Positions 31,597-42,291 are shown, counted from the stretch's first letter. The stretch is 64,000 nt of DNA from Vanessa cardui (GCF_905220365.1 NC_061140.1:10666501-10730500), one strand, 5' to 3'. Notes: generated from the sequence alone by a model not told the origin. Numbers and translations: made by a program.

Positions 31597-31893
31597 TGGT
31601 ACGGCTTTGTGTAAGCCCGTCTGGGTAGGTACCACCCACTCATCAGTTATTCTACCGCCAAATAACAGTACTAAGTATTGTTGTGTTCATGTTTGAAGGG
31701 TAAGTGAGCCAATGTAAGGGTAAGTGAGCTACAGACACAAGGGACATAGCATCTTAGTTCCCAAGGATGGTGGCACATTGACGATGTAAGGAATAGTTAA
31801 TATTTCTTAAAGCTTCATTGTCTATGGGTGATGGTGACCACTTACCATCAGGCGGCCCATATGCACGTCCGCCAACCTATAGCATAAAAAATA
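31597..31893 (+). mobile_element. S1 element, full length with small internal duplication
   Basis: From GTGGTACGGCTTTGTGTAAG to CCGCCAACCTATAGCATAAA and an A-run. The block GGGTAAGTGAGC is present twice (about 31698 and 31719), unlike in other copies. Confidence 0.85.
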
Positions 31894-32049
31894 TATTATT
31901 GGAAACATAGAACTTTCTAAAAGTATACTTACCTATATTACGTTACGTGCCTACTATAGACGTGAATCGCGTATGTTAAAGAGGTTTTAATGACTATCAT
32001 CGTGGATATAGTTTTATTTTTATAGCGATGACTTAATTGCGATTAATTG

Positions 32050-32130
32050 CGACGATGTCTGTGGTCGAGAAGTGTTTACACCGGTTTTCATGGGTACGCC
32101 ACTTCAAAGTCCCGGGTTTGATTCACACAT
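32050..32130 (+). mobile_element. S3 SINE head fragment
   Basis: GTGGTCGAGAAGTGTTTACA, CCGGTTTTCATGGGTACGCC and a B-box-like GGGTTTGATTCAC. The body is absent. Confidence 0.55.
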
Positions 32131-32776
32131 TGACACATTAGTTCCATCAATCCTATAGAGCACGAAGAAATTCGGTGAGTCATTTCTTTGACGCACTGGC
32201 ATAAAATGGAATTCTCAACCAGCACACGGGTCCCCCCTCTAATGACCTGGGATCCTTCCAACTAGGCGGAAAGAGGCATCTTATGAACCAGCATGGCGAG
32301 AGCGATAAGTGCAGTTCATTCTCCCTGACTTTACCGACAATCTTCACTATTGAACTACACTACCACTCATAATAAGGTGGAGATAAGCTATATATATGCC
32401 TACCCGGGGTATATACATATAAAAATTGTTACTCTTTTCCAACAACCAAAAAGAAACCGTCTCCTCATTTATTCATATCTGAGTATACATATATGTATAT
32501 GTATGTACAAATGCAAATAAAAACGTAAACGTGTTCGTAAAGGTCTTATTGCAAGCAATTTAATCAATTAAATTGAAAAACATTAATTGAAAGCAATTTT
32601 ACAAATGACCCAGTCTGTAAGATGATCCGAATAATTTATTGTCAAAAGTTCATCATGGAATATTTATCCAATTAACGTAAAATAAAATTATTCAGAATGT
32701 ATAGAACAATGCTTTTGCTTTTGTCAAAAAAATGTATAAATATCGTCCATATGGCAATAATTTAAATAAAATTGAT
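32131..32776. other. Unclassified, partly GC-rich stretch
   Basis: 32220-32400 contains GACCTGGGATCCTTCCAACT and a TATATATATGCC; it looks like transposon-derived non-coding sequence, but I could not assign it and found no second copy here. Confidence 0.3.
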
Positions 32777-32816
32777 ATTTTCCAATGTTACATACACTAG
32801 GGCCTTCTCTCCCTTT

Positions 32817-33004
32817 ATCACGGTAGCATGCGTAAGCGATCCCGTGGCGCCCGCCGAAAGACGGAGAGGGTACCGCTGGTTCTTTAGTGGGTAAACCCGG
32901 TGGACCTGGGCACACTCGGCGTCCAGCAAACTGGAGAGTCACACCCCCCCCCCCACACTTTCCATCACGTGGGGGCAGCGCGAGCGTTTTTCCAGCGAAA
33001 AAAA
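32817..33004 (+). mobile_element. 5'-truncated LINE end with 16-bp target duplication
   Basis: 188 GC-rich bases ending AGCGTTTTTCCAGCGAAAAA AA are flanked by GGCCTTCTCTCCCTTT at 32801-32816 and again at 33005-33020. A-rich tail plus a long exact duplication is the signature of target-primed insertion. Blocks such as CTTTAGTGGGTAAACCCGG and GCGTCCAGCAAACTGGAGAG look like a LINE 3' untranslated region; the family is not sure. Confidence 0.8.
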
Positions 33005-33142
33005 GGCCTTCTCTCCCTTTGAGGAGAACATTTGGAGCGTATTCCAGCACGCTTCTCCAATATGCTCTATATGCTATGCTCCTCTTGTAATAGACATATA
33101 CAGGTTTCCATGCGATATTTTTCTTCACTGAGCGCGAGATCT

Positions 33143-33440
33143 TTGCATGGTATAAAACTAAGGCACTTGCTGCTGTCTGTCCCTATGTTTACTTAGATCA
33201 TTAAAATTACGCAACGGATTTTGATGCGGTTTTTTAAATAGATAGAGTGATTCAAGAAAAAGATTTTTGTGTACAAAACATGGACATATAGTACATATTC
33301 ACTAATAATTTTAGAAACTTCTAACGTGATGTCGAAAATAAATACATTATTTGTGGTCACGTTTTAAACGCTGGCTGAACCAGATCTATCAATATTATAT
33401 TGCACGCACCGGTGTAAAGCCGGGAAGGGTCACTAGTAAA
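33143..33440 (-). repeat. CTAG-type repeat inserted in S2
   Basis: In sense it begins ACTAGTGACCCTTCCCGGCT and includes AACCGCATCAAAATCCGTTG, matching the CTAG-type unit embedded in repeat A (e.g. 28969-29215). It stands alone here, showing that this unit moves independently. Confidence 0.65.
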
Positions 33441-33784
33441 TTATAAACACAAATTGCAATGGCTATCTGGGTTTGAACCCGCGATCATCCGTGTAGACTT
33501 GCGTTCTAACCACTAGGCCGTCTCGGCTTTTAATGAATTCAAATATCACAGTATTTTTTTGCGTAAAGAACAGTTTTTATTATACCTCTAATTTTAATAT
33601 AATTACATAATTTGCCAAATCGTTAATCGAATAACGAAGACGAATGTTATAGGACCCCCGAGCAGCGATTATTAATTATTCGTATTACTTAATTTATTGG
33701 AATCTTAATTAAATATCGTTACTTTTTTGTATATTTTCTTTTTGAATAATGTTTTTTAAGTTATTTCGATGTATAATATAGAGA

Positions 33785-34195
33785 ATGATTTATATTAAGC
33801 AAACAATTTTAATTGTATGCTTCACGTCTCTATTATTAAATTGTATTAATTATTATTCATTTTTAACTTTGTCGTTTCGTCAATTCAAATCGTTTGTAAA
33901 AAATAATTTGGTAGAAAAAGCATATTATTCGATACAAGATTTTATAGATGATAAAAAAAGCGTGGAGTTAATATCTATTGACTTCCAAGCAGGATATATT
34001 AATTTAAATAATTGTATTTAACTAACATGACTTTCTATTTTTTAAATGTTAAAAAAGAGTAACTACTGATTTTATTGACGGTTCTTCTCGGTAGAATCTA
34101 CTTTACGAAACAGTGGTAGCTTCACTTAATTGTAAAATGACGATTCAAAAGTGCTTGCAAAAGCCTACTTGAATAAAGTTTATTTTGACTTAATT
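33785..34195 (+). mobile_element. J3 LINE, C-terminal codons and 3' end
   Basis: A frame ending FRQFKSFVKNNLVEKAYYSI QDFIDDKK matches the C-terminal tail of the J2-like proteins (compare KFKKIIKERLCAKGYYTINE at 61.2 kb). The 3' untranslated part follows: GTAACTACTGATTTTATTGA, GGTAGCTTCACTTAATTG, TTGAATAAAGTTTATTTTGA. 5' truncated; unable to move itself. Confidence 0.8.
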
Positions 34196-34199
34196 TGAT

Positions 34200-34505
34200 T
34201 TACATATACATAAAATCAAAAAAAAATCAAAATCTATCAAATTTTTATCATCTACAAAATCTTGTATCGAATAGTATGCTTTTTCTACCAATGTATTTTT
34301 AACAAACGATTTGAATTTACTAAACGGCAAAGTTAAAAATTTCTGCGGAATTTTATTATAGAAACGGATACCTTGCCCCAAGAAGGATCCATTGACTTTG
34401 CGGAGTCGGATACTTGGCGTTATAAGTTTATCCTTACTTCTAGTGCATATACAATGATTATCACTGATTTTATCAAAGTGATCAATGTTACAAACATGCA
34501 TAAAC
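34200..34505 (-). mobile_element. J3-like LINE C-terminus, opposite orientation
   Basis: The minus strand reads LITPSIRLRKVNGSFLGQGI RFYNKIPQKF and then FKSFVKNTLVEKAYYSIQDF, the end of a LINE ORF2, aligning with the last 90 residues of the 61-64 kb ORF. It abuts the plus-strand copy tail to tail; both share the last 30 codons. Confidence 0.75.
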
Positions 34506-34599
34506 CGAATACCTTTAACAACACAAGGGATTATAATGCAATATTCTAATCATCAATACACAGAGCGACTCAAAAAAGTTTTTATATACATACATGTTA

Positions 34600-34720
34600 T
34601 ACTAAAGCTGATAAAATCAAATTTCTTTTGCGAAAAAAATATGTTTGTTCTTCTAACTAAAAGTTGTGTATTATACGCCCGAAATGTACACATGCGAAGC
34701 CGGGACGGGTAGCTAGCTGT
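34600..34720 (-). repeat. CTAG-type repeat fragment
   Basis: Ends ATGCGAAGCCGGGACGGGTA GCTAG, the complement of the CTAG-type start. Repeat A copy 4 follows within a few bases. Confidence 0.5.
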
Positions 34721-34722
34721 TT

Positions 34723-36440
34723 TCAACCGATTTCAAAAAGGAGGAGGTTATCAATTCGTCTGTATTTTTTTTTTATGTTTGTTACCTCATAACTTTTTAC
34801 TGGGTGAACCGATTTCGATAATTTTTTTTTTGTTTGAAAGGTAGTGCTTCCCGTGGGGTCCCATTTTCTTTTAATTTTTTTCCGATGATGGTATCCGTAT
34901 GCAAACGACATAAGATAATACTTAATTACATAATACTTAAATTTGCATTATGTATATGCGCGACAAATAGGTGAATAACTCAAAATTGGTTGGCACAGTT
35001 TTGATGATTCTTTTTTTATTATAAAGGATATACTTTAAGGGTAGTTTGGTGAAAGTTTGGTAAGGTTCTGAGCACAGGATCCATGACAAATTAAGGGAAC
35101 GGGAGGGAACGGAACAATTCTGAGGAGCACGTTAGCAATACTCGGTCGAATCTTTTATTTATGGATTACTTGGATATTTGAATCACCTTCCGGAACGTGG
35201 TTATGTTCATGTAATTGTCATAATCGAATATTATAATCAACTAGCTACCCGCCCCGACTTCTCACGGGTGCAATACTGATACTAAATATACTAAAGAATT
35301 TGTTTATTTAAACCATCACATTGCAAACTTCTAAAATTGACAGTGTTTCTTTACTATATTGTTCATTTATTATATACACAAACCTTCCCCTTGAATTACA
35401 CTATCTATTAAAAAAACCCGCATCAAAATCCGTTGCGTTGTTTTAAAGATATAGGGACAGAGAAAGCGACTTTGTTTTATACTATGTATTGACGGAACTC
35501 CTAAACGGCTTACAGTTAGGGTGCGATTTGGGGCAGAATTTCTTTCTGTCTTTAATCAAATTTTGTGTATGTGATGTGATATCAGTCATATGATGTACGA
35601 CATAGCATACGAATAGCTCTTTTGCAAAGTTTTTTTACTGAGGTCGATTACAGCTCTTTCGAGGGTGGTACCTTGTAGTTTATGCCGCATGACGTATTAA
35701 AGCCGCATTTTCGAAAGTCTATTTTTGCTTTATTCGAAAGTTTCTTTTGAAATTGTCCCTGAAGTAGTTTCTGACTCATATAAACGGCACGCTTAATCTA
35801 TCCATATTAAGAAAAAAATGTTAGTCTACATCAGCTTCACTTAAAATCAAAAAATAGATAAAATTTTAACAAAAAGTAAAACCGACTTCAACCGACAAAA
35901 CAGTATTTTAAAACAAATTGAAATGCACTAAAAAGTAATAAAAATAATTGCATATTTAACATATTTTTGAGAGTCCTCCTAGGTAAAATTAAATGAAAAA
36001 TATTAGACTACTTAAAAGTCGATTTACGATTATGTAATGTAGTTATAATTATTGCTATATTTGGAGTCGGTGTCAGCCAACCCTATACTATATCTATCAA
36101 AAAACAATACGAGAATACTTTAAGAAATGTTTCTTACAAATTACCTTTTATACGATATTATACTGGGTCAATCAAGAGGCTCGTATCGCTTCTTTCTTTT
36201 GATTGTTGAAGCGTGTGCCTGAGGCTGACACCGGCTCCAAATATAACAATAACTATAACTACGTTATATAATCGTAAATCGACTTTTAAGTAGTCTAATA
36301 TTTTTCATTTAATTTTACCTAGGATGACTCTCAAAAATATGTTAAATATGCAATTATTTTTATTACTTTTTAGTGCATTTCAATTTGTTTTAAAATACTG
36401 TTTTGTTTGAAGTCGGTTTTACTTTTTGTTAAAATTTTAT
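34723..36440 (+). mobile_element. Repeat A copy 4, complete but diverged
   Basis: All modules are present with more substitutions than copies 2 and 5. The T-run is only 9 bases. Arms are 35859-36078 and 36223-36440. The small frame conserved in other copies is broken here by TAA soon after its ATG at about 35994. Confidence 0.85.
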
Positions 36441-36514
36441 TTATAGTGGTAGTGCCACACTGCATACCTCTCGGTTGCAGTCGAATGGGCCGGCACGCCC
36501 GGGGAAGTACCACT

Positions 36515-36577
36515 CTCTCACTTAAAATCGGCGTGAAGTGGTAGCTATGCTACCGCGTTTCGTCCGGTAAGTGAGAG
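36515..36577 (+). promoter_or_regulatory. Nested stem-loops in the J1 leader
   Basis: CTCTCACTTA (36515-36524) pairs with TAAGTGAGAG (36568-36577). Inside, GGTAGC (36540-36545) pairs with GCTACC (36549-36554) around TAT. The structure lies just before the ORF2 start and could matter for translation of an ORF2 without an ORF1; function is inferred only. Confidence 0.5.
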
Positions 36578-36609
36578 TTCCGGAGGCCCGATCCCTCTCC
36601 CCCCAAAAC

Positions 36610-39600
36610 ATGGTTGTGCAGAATTTGGTGACATTACCCCAGGAGGGTACCATCAGCGACTGCGATGGAGAATCCCTCTCTGGGCATCCATGCTCAGGAC
36701 GTACACCGCCTGAGCAGGGATGCCCAGGCTGCCCTCCGAACTTTGGGGGGGGCAATTTTGCGCTCGCCACTGTTCGGGGCAAGCGGAGCAGGCATCATAA
36801 GGCAACCCCTACCACACTCGCTGTGGACTTCTGCAACATAAGGGGACTCAACTCCAACTTGAATGCCGTTCACTTTCACCTTGAGACGGCGAAGCCGGCC
36901 TTGCTCTTTCTTACCGAGACCCAGATATCTTCTCCTGCCGATACGTCTTTTCTCTCTTACCCCGGGTACAAATTGGAGCATACTTTTGTGCCACGAGCTG
37001 GGGTGTGCGTTTACGTCAGAGATGATATCTGCTCTCGACGCCTCGGCAGCCTTGAAGGGCAGGACCTATCAATTATCTGGCTGCGCGTAGACTGCGACGA
37101 CCATCCGCGAATCTACGCGTGCCTTTATAGGTCCCATAGCGGTAATGCCGAAACCGACCGACTGGTTGAGCACGTCCAATTGGCTACAGATTCCGTGCTG
37201 CAGCAGACTCCATCCGCAGAGATCATTATTCTGGGCGATTTCAATGCTCATCATACAGAGTGGCTTGGATCACGCACCACTGATCATGCGGGTAGATCTG
37301 TTCTCGACTTCGCTTTGGCTTATGATTTGACACAACTGGTCACCTCGCCAACGCGAATACCGGACGTGGAGGATCATACACCTTCCCTGTTGGACCTTCT
37401 GCTGACTTCGCATCCGGACGGCTATAAGATTGTCGTCGATCCCCCTCTGGGCTCGTCGGACCACTGTCTCGTCCGGAGTACAGTGCCAGTTACACGATAC
37501 TCACGACCTCGTTTCGCGGGCTGTCGTCGCGTGTGGCACTACAAGTCAGCAGATTGGGATGGGATGCGGTCCTTCTTTGCATCTTACCCATGGGGGCGAG
37601 TTTGTTTCTCGATGGATGATCCGAGCGTTGTTGCTGACTCTGTCGCCGATGTGGTGCTTCAGGGTATGGAACTTTTCATTCCATATTCTGCGGTGCCCAT
37701 TGGTGGCAAGTCCCAGCCCTGGTTTGGTCGCCTCTGTAAGACGGCTTCACGCCGAAAATGGGAACGCTACCAAGACTGGGCTAACGCATCGGCGTCTCGT
37801 GATACAAACACCAGCACATTCAGAAAGGAATATAACTCTGCCTCCAGGTCCTTCAAAAACGTGATAGCTGAGGCGAAGTCGAAGTACATTGGCAGAATTG
37901 GCGAGAGACTGGTGCGCTTCCCATCAGGAACACGTGCGTTCTGGTCTCTCGCTAAGGCTGTCCTAGGGAATTTCTGTCAGCCTTCTTTTCCATCTTTGCA
38001 CAGGGACGGTGAGTCATTGGCCCATACCGCGAAGGAGAAGGCCGATCTTTTAGGGTCTCTCTTCGCGTCGAACTCGACTCTGGATGACCAAGGAACGTCA
38101 CCTCCATCAATCCCGCGATGTGATACGACGATGCCGGAGGTTAAATTTCGGCAAAGTGCAGTTCGGAAAGCACTTCTTTCCTTGGACATTCACAAGTCGA
38201 GTGGACCCGATGGCATCCCTCCAATCGTGCTACGGACATGTGCTCCCGAGTTGGCACCGGTCTTAACGCGTCTTTTCCGGCAATCCTACGCATTAGGCGT
38301 CGTCCCGAACTCCTGGAAGACTGCTTTGGTGCATCCGATCCCTAAAAAAGGCAACCGCTCAGATCCGTCCAATTATAGGCCTATAGCCATCACCTCCTTG
38401 CTCTCCAAGATAATGGAGTCCCTTATTAACTGCCAGCTCCTGCGGTACCTAGAGGAGAATCAGCTGATTAGTGACCGCCAGTACGGTTTCCGTCGGGGTC
38501 GGTCAGCCGGTGATCTTCTAGTTTACCTTACTCACAGGTGGGCTGAAGCAGTTGAGAGCAAGGGGGAGGCATTAGCAGCCAGCTTGGACATAGCGAAGGC
38601 CTTCGATCGTGTATGGCACAAAGCGCTTCTTTCGAAGCTTCCTTCTTATGGGCTTCCCGGGAAATTATGCAATTGGATTACCAGCTTTTTGGCAGATCGG
38701 AGCATCAAGGTCGTTGTCGACGGTGCATGCTCTGACTTAAAATTCGTCAATGCTGGTGTTCCACAAGGCTGCGTTCTATCACCCACTCTGTTTCTTCTGC
38801 ATATCAATGATTTGTTGCAAATCGGGAACATTCATTGCTATGCAGACGACAGTACCGTTGACACCTTATACACCGGCCGCGCTAATATTTCTCGGGAAAA
38901 CGTCGAAGAAAACCGGAACAAACTTGTGTCTGAAATCGAGTCTTCGTTAAACGAAGTCTCGAACTGGGGCCGGCTAAATTTAGTCCATTTCAACCCCAAA
39001 AAGACGCAAGTTTGCGCGTTAACCGCTAAAAAAACACCATTTGTCGTATCTCCACTATTTGAGAACATCCCGATAGCCGCTACAGGTAGTATCGGAATAC
39101 TTGGCGTTGATATTTCGAGCCTCGTTCAGTTCCGCGGTCAATTGGAAGGCAAAGCCAAATTGGCTTCAAAGAAGCTCGGTGTGCTCAGCAAGGCGGGACA
39201 GTACTTCACGTCGGCCCATCGCCTAAAACTTTACAAGGCGCAAATTCGGCCTCACATGGAGTACTGCTCTCACCTCTGGGCGGGTGCTCCCCAGTACCAG
39301 CTCCTTCCATTTGACCGCATCCAACGTAGAGCGGCTCGAGTTATCGACGATCAAGCCCTTTCCGATCTCCTTGATCCTTTGGCTTTGCGTAGAGATGTCG
39401 GATCACTCTGCATCTTCTACCGAATTTTTCACGGGGAATGTTCCGAGGAATTGTTCGGATTAATCCCGGCTGCTGAATTTCACCTTCGGACATCTCGTCA
39501 AAATTCTAAGTTTCACCCGCACCATCTTGATGTCCGAAAATCCACAACAGCGCGATTTCTTAGACATTTTCTGCCTCGCACAACCACTCTGTGGAACCAG

Positions 39601-39729
39601 CTGTCGCCGGCGGTTTTTCCGAACCGATACGACATGGGAACCTTCAAGAAAAGAGCCTACTCCTTTCTCAAAGGCCGGCAACGCACCTGCAAGCCCCCTG
39701 GTGTTGCAGATGTCCATGGGCGGTGGTAG
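36610..39729 (+). CDS. LINE ORF2: endonuclease and reverse transcriptase
   Basis: 1039 codons from ATG 36610; the frame is open from a GTG at 36571, immediately after an in-frame TAA. Numbered from the ATG, the endonuclease has N76 (FCNIRGL), E103 (LTETQ), D210/N212 (LGDFNAHH) and D284/H285 (SSDH). The reverse transcriptase has SGPDGIPP, NYRPIAITSLLSK, QYGFRRGRSAGDL, ASLDIAKAFDRVWH, GVPQGCVLSPTLF and YADD (744-747). The C-terminal part carries the RRAARVI and GRQRTCKPPG region. All catalytic positions are present. The enzyme nicks target DNA and copies its RNA there. Likely able to act; whether it is expressed is unknown. Confidence 0.9.
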   Translation: MVVQNLVTLPQEGTISDCDGESLSGHPCSGRTPPEQGCPGCPPNFGGGNFALATVRGKRSRHHKATPTTLAVDFCNIRGLNSNLNAVHFHLETAKPALLFLTETQISSPADTSFLSYPGYKLEHTFVPRAGVCVYVRDDICSRRLGSLEGQDLSIIWLRVDCDDHPRIYACLYRSHSGNAETDRLVEHVQLATDSVLQQTPSAEIIILGDFNAHHTEWLGSRTTDHAGRSVLDFALAYDLTQLVTSPTRIPDVEDHTPSLLDLLLTSHPDGYKIVVDPPLGSSDHCLVRSTVPVTRYSRPRFAGCRRVWHYKSADWDGMRSFFASYPWGRVCFSMDDPSVVADSVADVVLQGMELFIPYSAVPIGGKSQPWFGRLCKTASRRKWERYQDWANASASRDTNTSTFRKEYNSASRSFKNVIAEAKSKYIGRIGERLVRFPSGTRAFWSLAKAVLGNFCQPSFPSLHRDGESLAHTAKEKADLLGSLFASNSTLDDQGTSPPSIPRCDTTMPEVKFRQSAVRKALLSLDIHKSSGPDGIPPIVLRTCAPELAPVLTRLFRQSYALGVVPNSWKTALVHPIPKKGNRSDPSNYRPIAITSLLSKIMESLINCQLLRYLEENQLISDRQYGFRRGRSAGDLLVYLTHRWAEAVESKGEALAASLDIAKAFDRVWHKALLSKLPSYGLPGKLCNWITSFLADRSIKVVVDGACSDLKFVNAGVPQGCVLSPTLFLLHINDLLQIGNIHCYADDSTVDTLYTGRANISRENVEENRNKLVSEIESSLNEVSNWGRLNLVHFNPKKTQVCALTAKKTPFVVSPLFENIPIAATGSIGILGVDISSLVQFRGQLEGKAKLASKKLGVLSKAGQYFTSAHRLKLYKAQIRPHMEYCSHLWAGAPQYQLLPFDRIQRRAARVIDDQALSDLLDPLALRRDVGSLCIFYRIFHGECSEELFGLIPAAEFHLRTSRQNSKFHPHHLDVRKSTTARFLRHFLPRTTTLWNQLSPAVFPNRYDMGTFKKRAYSFLKGRQRTCKPPGVADVHGRW

Positions 39730-39776
39730 TCACTTTCCATCAGGTGAGCCTCCTGCTCGTTTGCCACCTATTCCAT

Positions 39777-39800
<24 letters not shown>

Positions 39801-39809
<9 letters not shown>

Positions 39810-40049
39810 ATATATATCGTTTTCCATTTGAGGTTGCGCGAACTCCTAACACGAAGGCTCCGTCATTTTTAATTTATCTCCAGACAACACGTCCCAGAGC
39901 TAAATTCCACAGATACCTGGTTAATATTCCAACAACCGTCCTAAGAGTTTCACATCTTATTTCTTTTCTGAATTGAGAAAACTCAGAATTCTGTCCCATA
40001 TGTATGTATTTAAAATAAATAGCAATGTTCCATTGTACATAATTACTAG
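39801..40049. other. Spacer, one weak acceptor
   Basis: TTTATCTCCAG ends at about 39890 before a short GC-richer stretch, but no donor of quality follows; see rejected list. Confidence 0.35.
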
Positions 40050-40152
40050 TATTTATATTTACCCCTGCTTTTCAAATAAATCGTGTGTAAAAAGTGATGA
40101 CCGTAATGACATCGCTAGCCCTTAAACCATTGCGCTATGGGCACTTAAATTA
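40050..40152 (-). mobile_element. S4 tRNA-like SINE, degenerate
   Basis: In sense: GCCCATAGCGCAATGGTTTA and AGGGCTAGCGATGTCAT match the head of the copy at 27.6-27.75 kb. Confidence 0.4.
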
Positions 40153-40533
40153 AATGTAAATAATTACTTTTTAATTATAATAATCACGTGATATTCGATT
40201 AAAAATTACAAGGTCACATTATAACATAAATAAAGTTAATGTAATACTAATAAAGATATGTATTCATCAAGCAAGAAAGTAAAAAGAAAGCTAAATAATC
40301 ATCTGAATACAATAATCATAAACAAAACCGATGGTGTTAGTGTTGTAGACTTAGATGAAACTAATTTGAGTCTGAGCCTATACAAAAGTAGGTAAGTACA
40401 CTCCTTCGAACATCGTTTAATAATCCCTTTTTATTTTAGCTCCAATATCTCACGATGCCGTCGCTTAAAAATATTTCCTTTTTAAATATCTTTGCATTTT
40501 GCCAGATATCATTAATTGCCATTCTTTACACAG

Positions 40534-40651
40534 AAGGCTTCGTTTCATGCCGCTAAGTGACCGAACCACACCGCCTGCACGGAACGTACCTCACCCCTCC
40601 ATCCGCGGTCACACTGCCTCCCGCTTATACACCGATTCGCACTCAGTTTAA
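40534..40651 (+). other. Candidate terminal exon
   Basis: CATTCTTTACACAG ends at 40533, a fair acceptor, and a GC-rich stretch follows to 40651. One frame is open for 38 codons (RLRFMPLSDRTTPPARNVPH and on) to TAA 40649-40651. A second frame gives KASFHAAK and stops at once; this one would be in phase with the candidate exon at 25992-26097. An AATAAA at 40666 lies right at the start of repeat A copy 5. Could be a real last exon or a chance GC island. Confidence 0.3.
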
Positions 40652-40668
40652 TTTACCTATTTATAAAT

Positions 40669-42291
40669 AAAATTTTAACAAAAAGAAAAACCGACTTCAA
40701 ACAAAACACTATTTTAAAACAAATGAATATGCACGAAAAAGTAATAAAAATAATTGCGTATTCAACATATTTTTTAGAGTCTTCCTAAGTTAAATGAAAT
40801 GAAAAATATTAGACTACTTAAAAGTCGATTAACGATTATATCATGTAGTTATAATTATTGTTATATTTGGAGCCGGTGTCAGCCACGGTGCCCTTGCCCC
40901 AACAATCAAAAGAAAGAAGCGATACGAGCCCCTTGATTGATCCAGTATATTATTGTGTAAAAGGTAATTTGTAAAAAACATATTTGTTAAAGTATTCTCA
41001 TATTGTTTTTTGATAGATATACTGTAGGGTTTTATTGGCTGACACCGACTCCAAATATAACAATAATTATAACTACATGATATAATCGTTAATCGACTTT
41101 TAAGTAGTCTAATATTTTTCATTTCATTTAACTTAGGAAGACTCTAAAAAATATGTTGAATACACAATTATTTTTATTACTTTTTCGTGCATATTCATTT
41201 GTTTTAAAATAGTGTTTTGTTTGAAGTCGGTTTTTCTTTTTGTTAAAATTTTATTTATTTTTTGATTTTAAGTGAAGCTGATGTTGACTAACTAATTTAT
41301 ATTAATATGGATAAAATAAGCGTTCCGTTTATATGAGTCAGAAACTACTTCGAGGACAATTTCAAAGGAAACTTGCGAATAAAGCAAAAATAGACTTTCG
41401 AAAATGCGGATTTAATACGTCACGCGGCGTAAACTACAAGGATCCCTCGAAAGAGCTGTAATCGAACTCAGCAAAAAAACTTTGAAAAAGACCAACTATA
41501 TTTCGTCATCATATGACATCACATCACATACACAAAATTTGATTAAAGATAGTAAGAAATTCTGCCCCATACCCTAACTGCGAGCCGTATAGGAGTTCCA
41601 TCACTACATAGTATAAAACAAAGTCGCTTTCTCTGTCCCTATATCTTTAAATCTACGCAACGGATTTTGATGCGGTTTTTTTTAAAAGATAGTGTGATTC
41701 AAGGGGAAGGTTTGTGTATATAATACATGAACAATATAGTAAAGAAACACTGATAATTTTAGAAGTTTGCGATGTGATGTCGTATATAAACAAATTCTGT
41801 AGTATATTTAGTATCAGTATTGCACCCGTGCGAAGCCGGGGCGGGTAGCTATTTGATTATAATATTCGACTATGATAATTACATAAACATAACCACATTA
41901 CGGAAGGTGACTCAAATATCCAAATAACCTATAAATAAAAGATTCGACCGAGTATCGCTAACGTGCTCCTCAGAATTGTTCCGTTCCCTTCCGTTCCGTT
42001 ACTTTGTCATGGATCCTGTGCTCAGAACCTTACCAAACTTTCACCAAATTACCCTTGAAGTATATATTTTATAATAAAAAATGAATTATCAAAATTGGTT
42101 AGCGTGATTTTCAGTTATTCACCTATTTGTCGCGCATATACATAATGCAAATTTAAGACTTATGTCGTTTTCACATGGATACCATCATCGGAAAAAAAAT
42201 AAAAAAAATGGGACCCCACGGGAAGCACTACCTTTCAAACAAAAAAAAAATTATCAAAATCGGTCCACCCAGTAAAAAGTTATGAGGTAAC

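Larger units (their letters stand above)
32778..33526 (-). mobile_element. S2 SINE split by two insertions
   Basis: The three S2 parts are 32778-32816 (3' end), 33005-33142 (middle, TTGAGGAGAACATTTGGAGC) and 33441-33526 (head, GGGTTTGAACCCGCGATCAT, CCACTAGGCCGTCTCGGCTT). Joined they give a normal-length element, so both interruptions came later. Confidence 0.85.
36446..39800 (+). mobile_element. J1: Jockey-like LINE with intact ORF2
   Basis: A structured GC-rich leader (36446-36609), one uninterrupted ORF2, a 3' untranslated region of about 50 bases (CTTTCCATCAGGTGAGCCTC, TCGTTTGCCACCTATTCC) and an A-tail at 39779-39800. There is no upstream ORF1. No clean target duplication was found; the left boundary touches the end of repeat A copy 4. 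Uninterrupted coding and a pure A-tail suggest a young copy. Confidence 0.85.

Noticed and set aside
32724..33128. 134-codon minus-strand frame
   Set aside because: It reads through a SINE and an inserted LINE end; only an accident of nesting.
36522..36782. Antisense frames over the J1 leader and ORF2
   Set aside because: They are shadows of the GC-rich LINE coding strand.
39891..39926. Exon after CTCCAG at about 39890
   Set aside because: The following donor would be GTTAAT, very weak, and two frames are open by chance over the short stretch.
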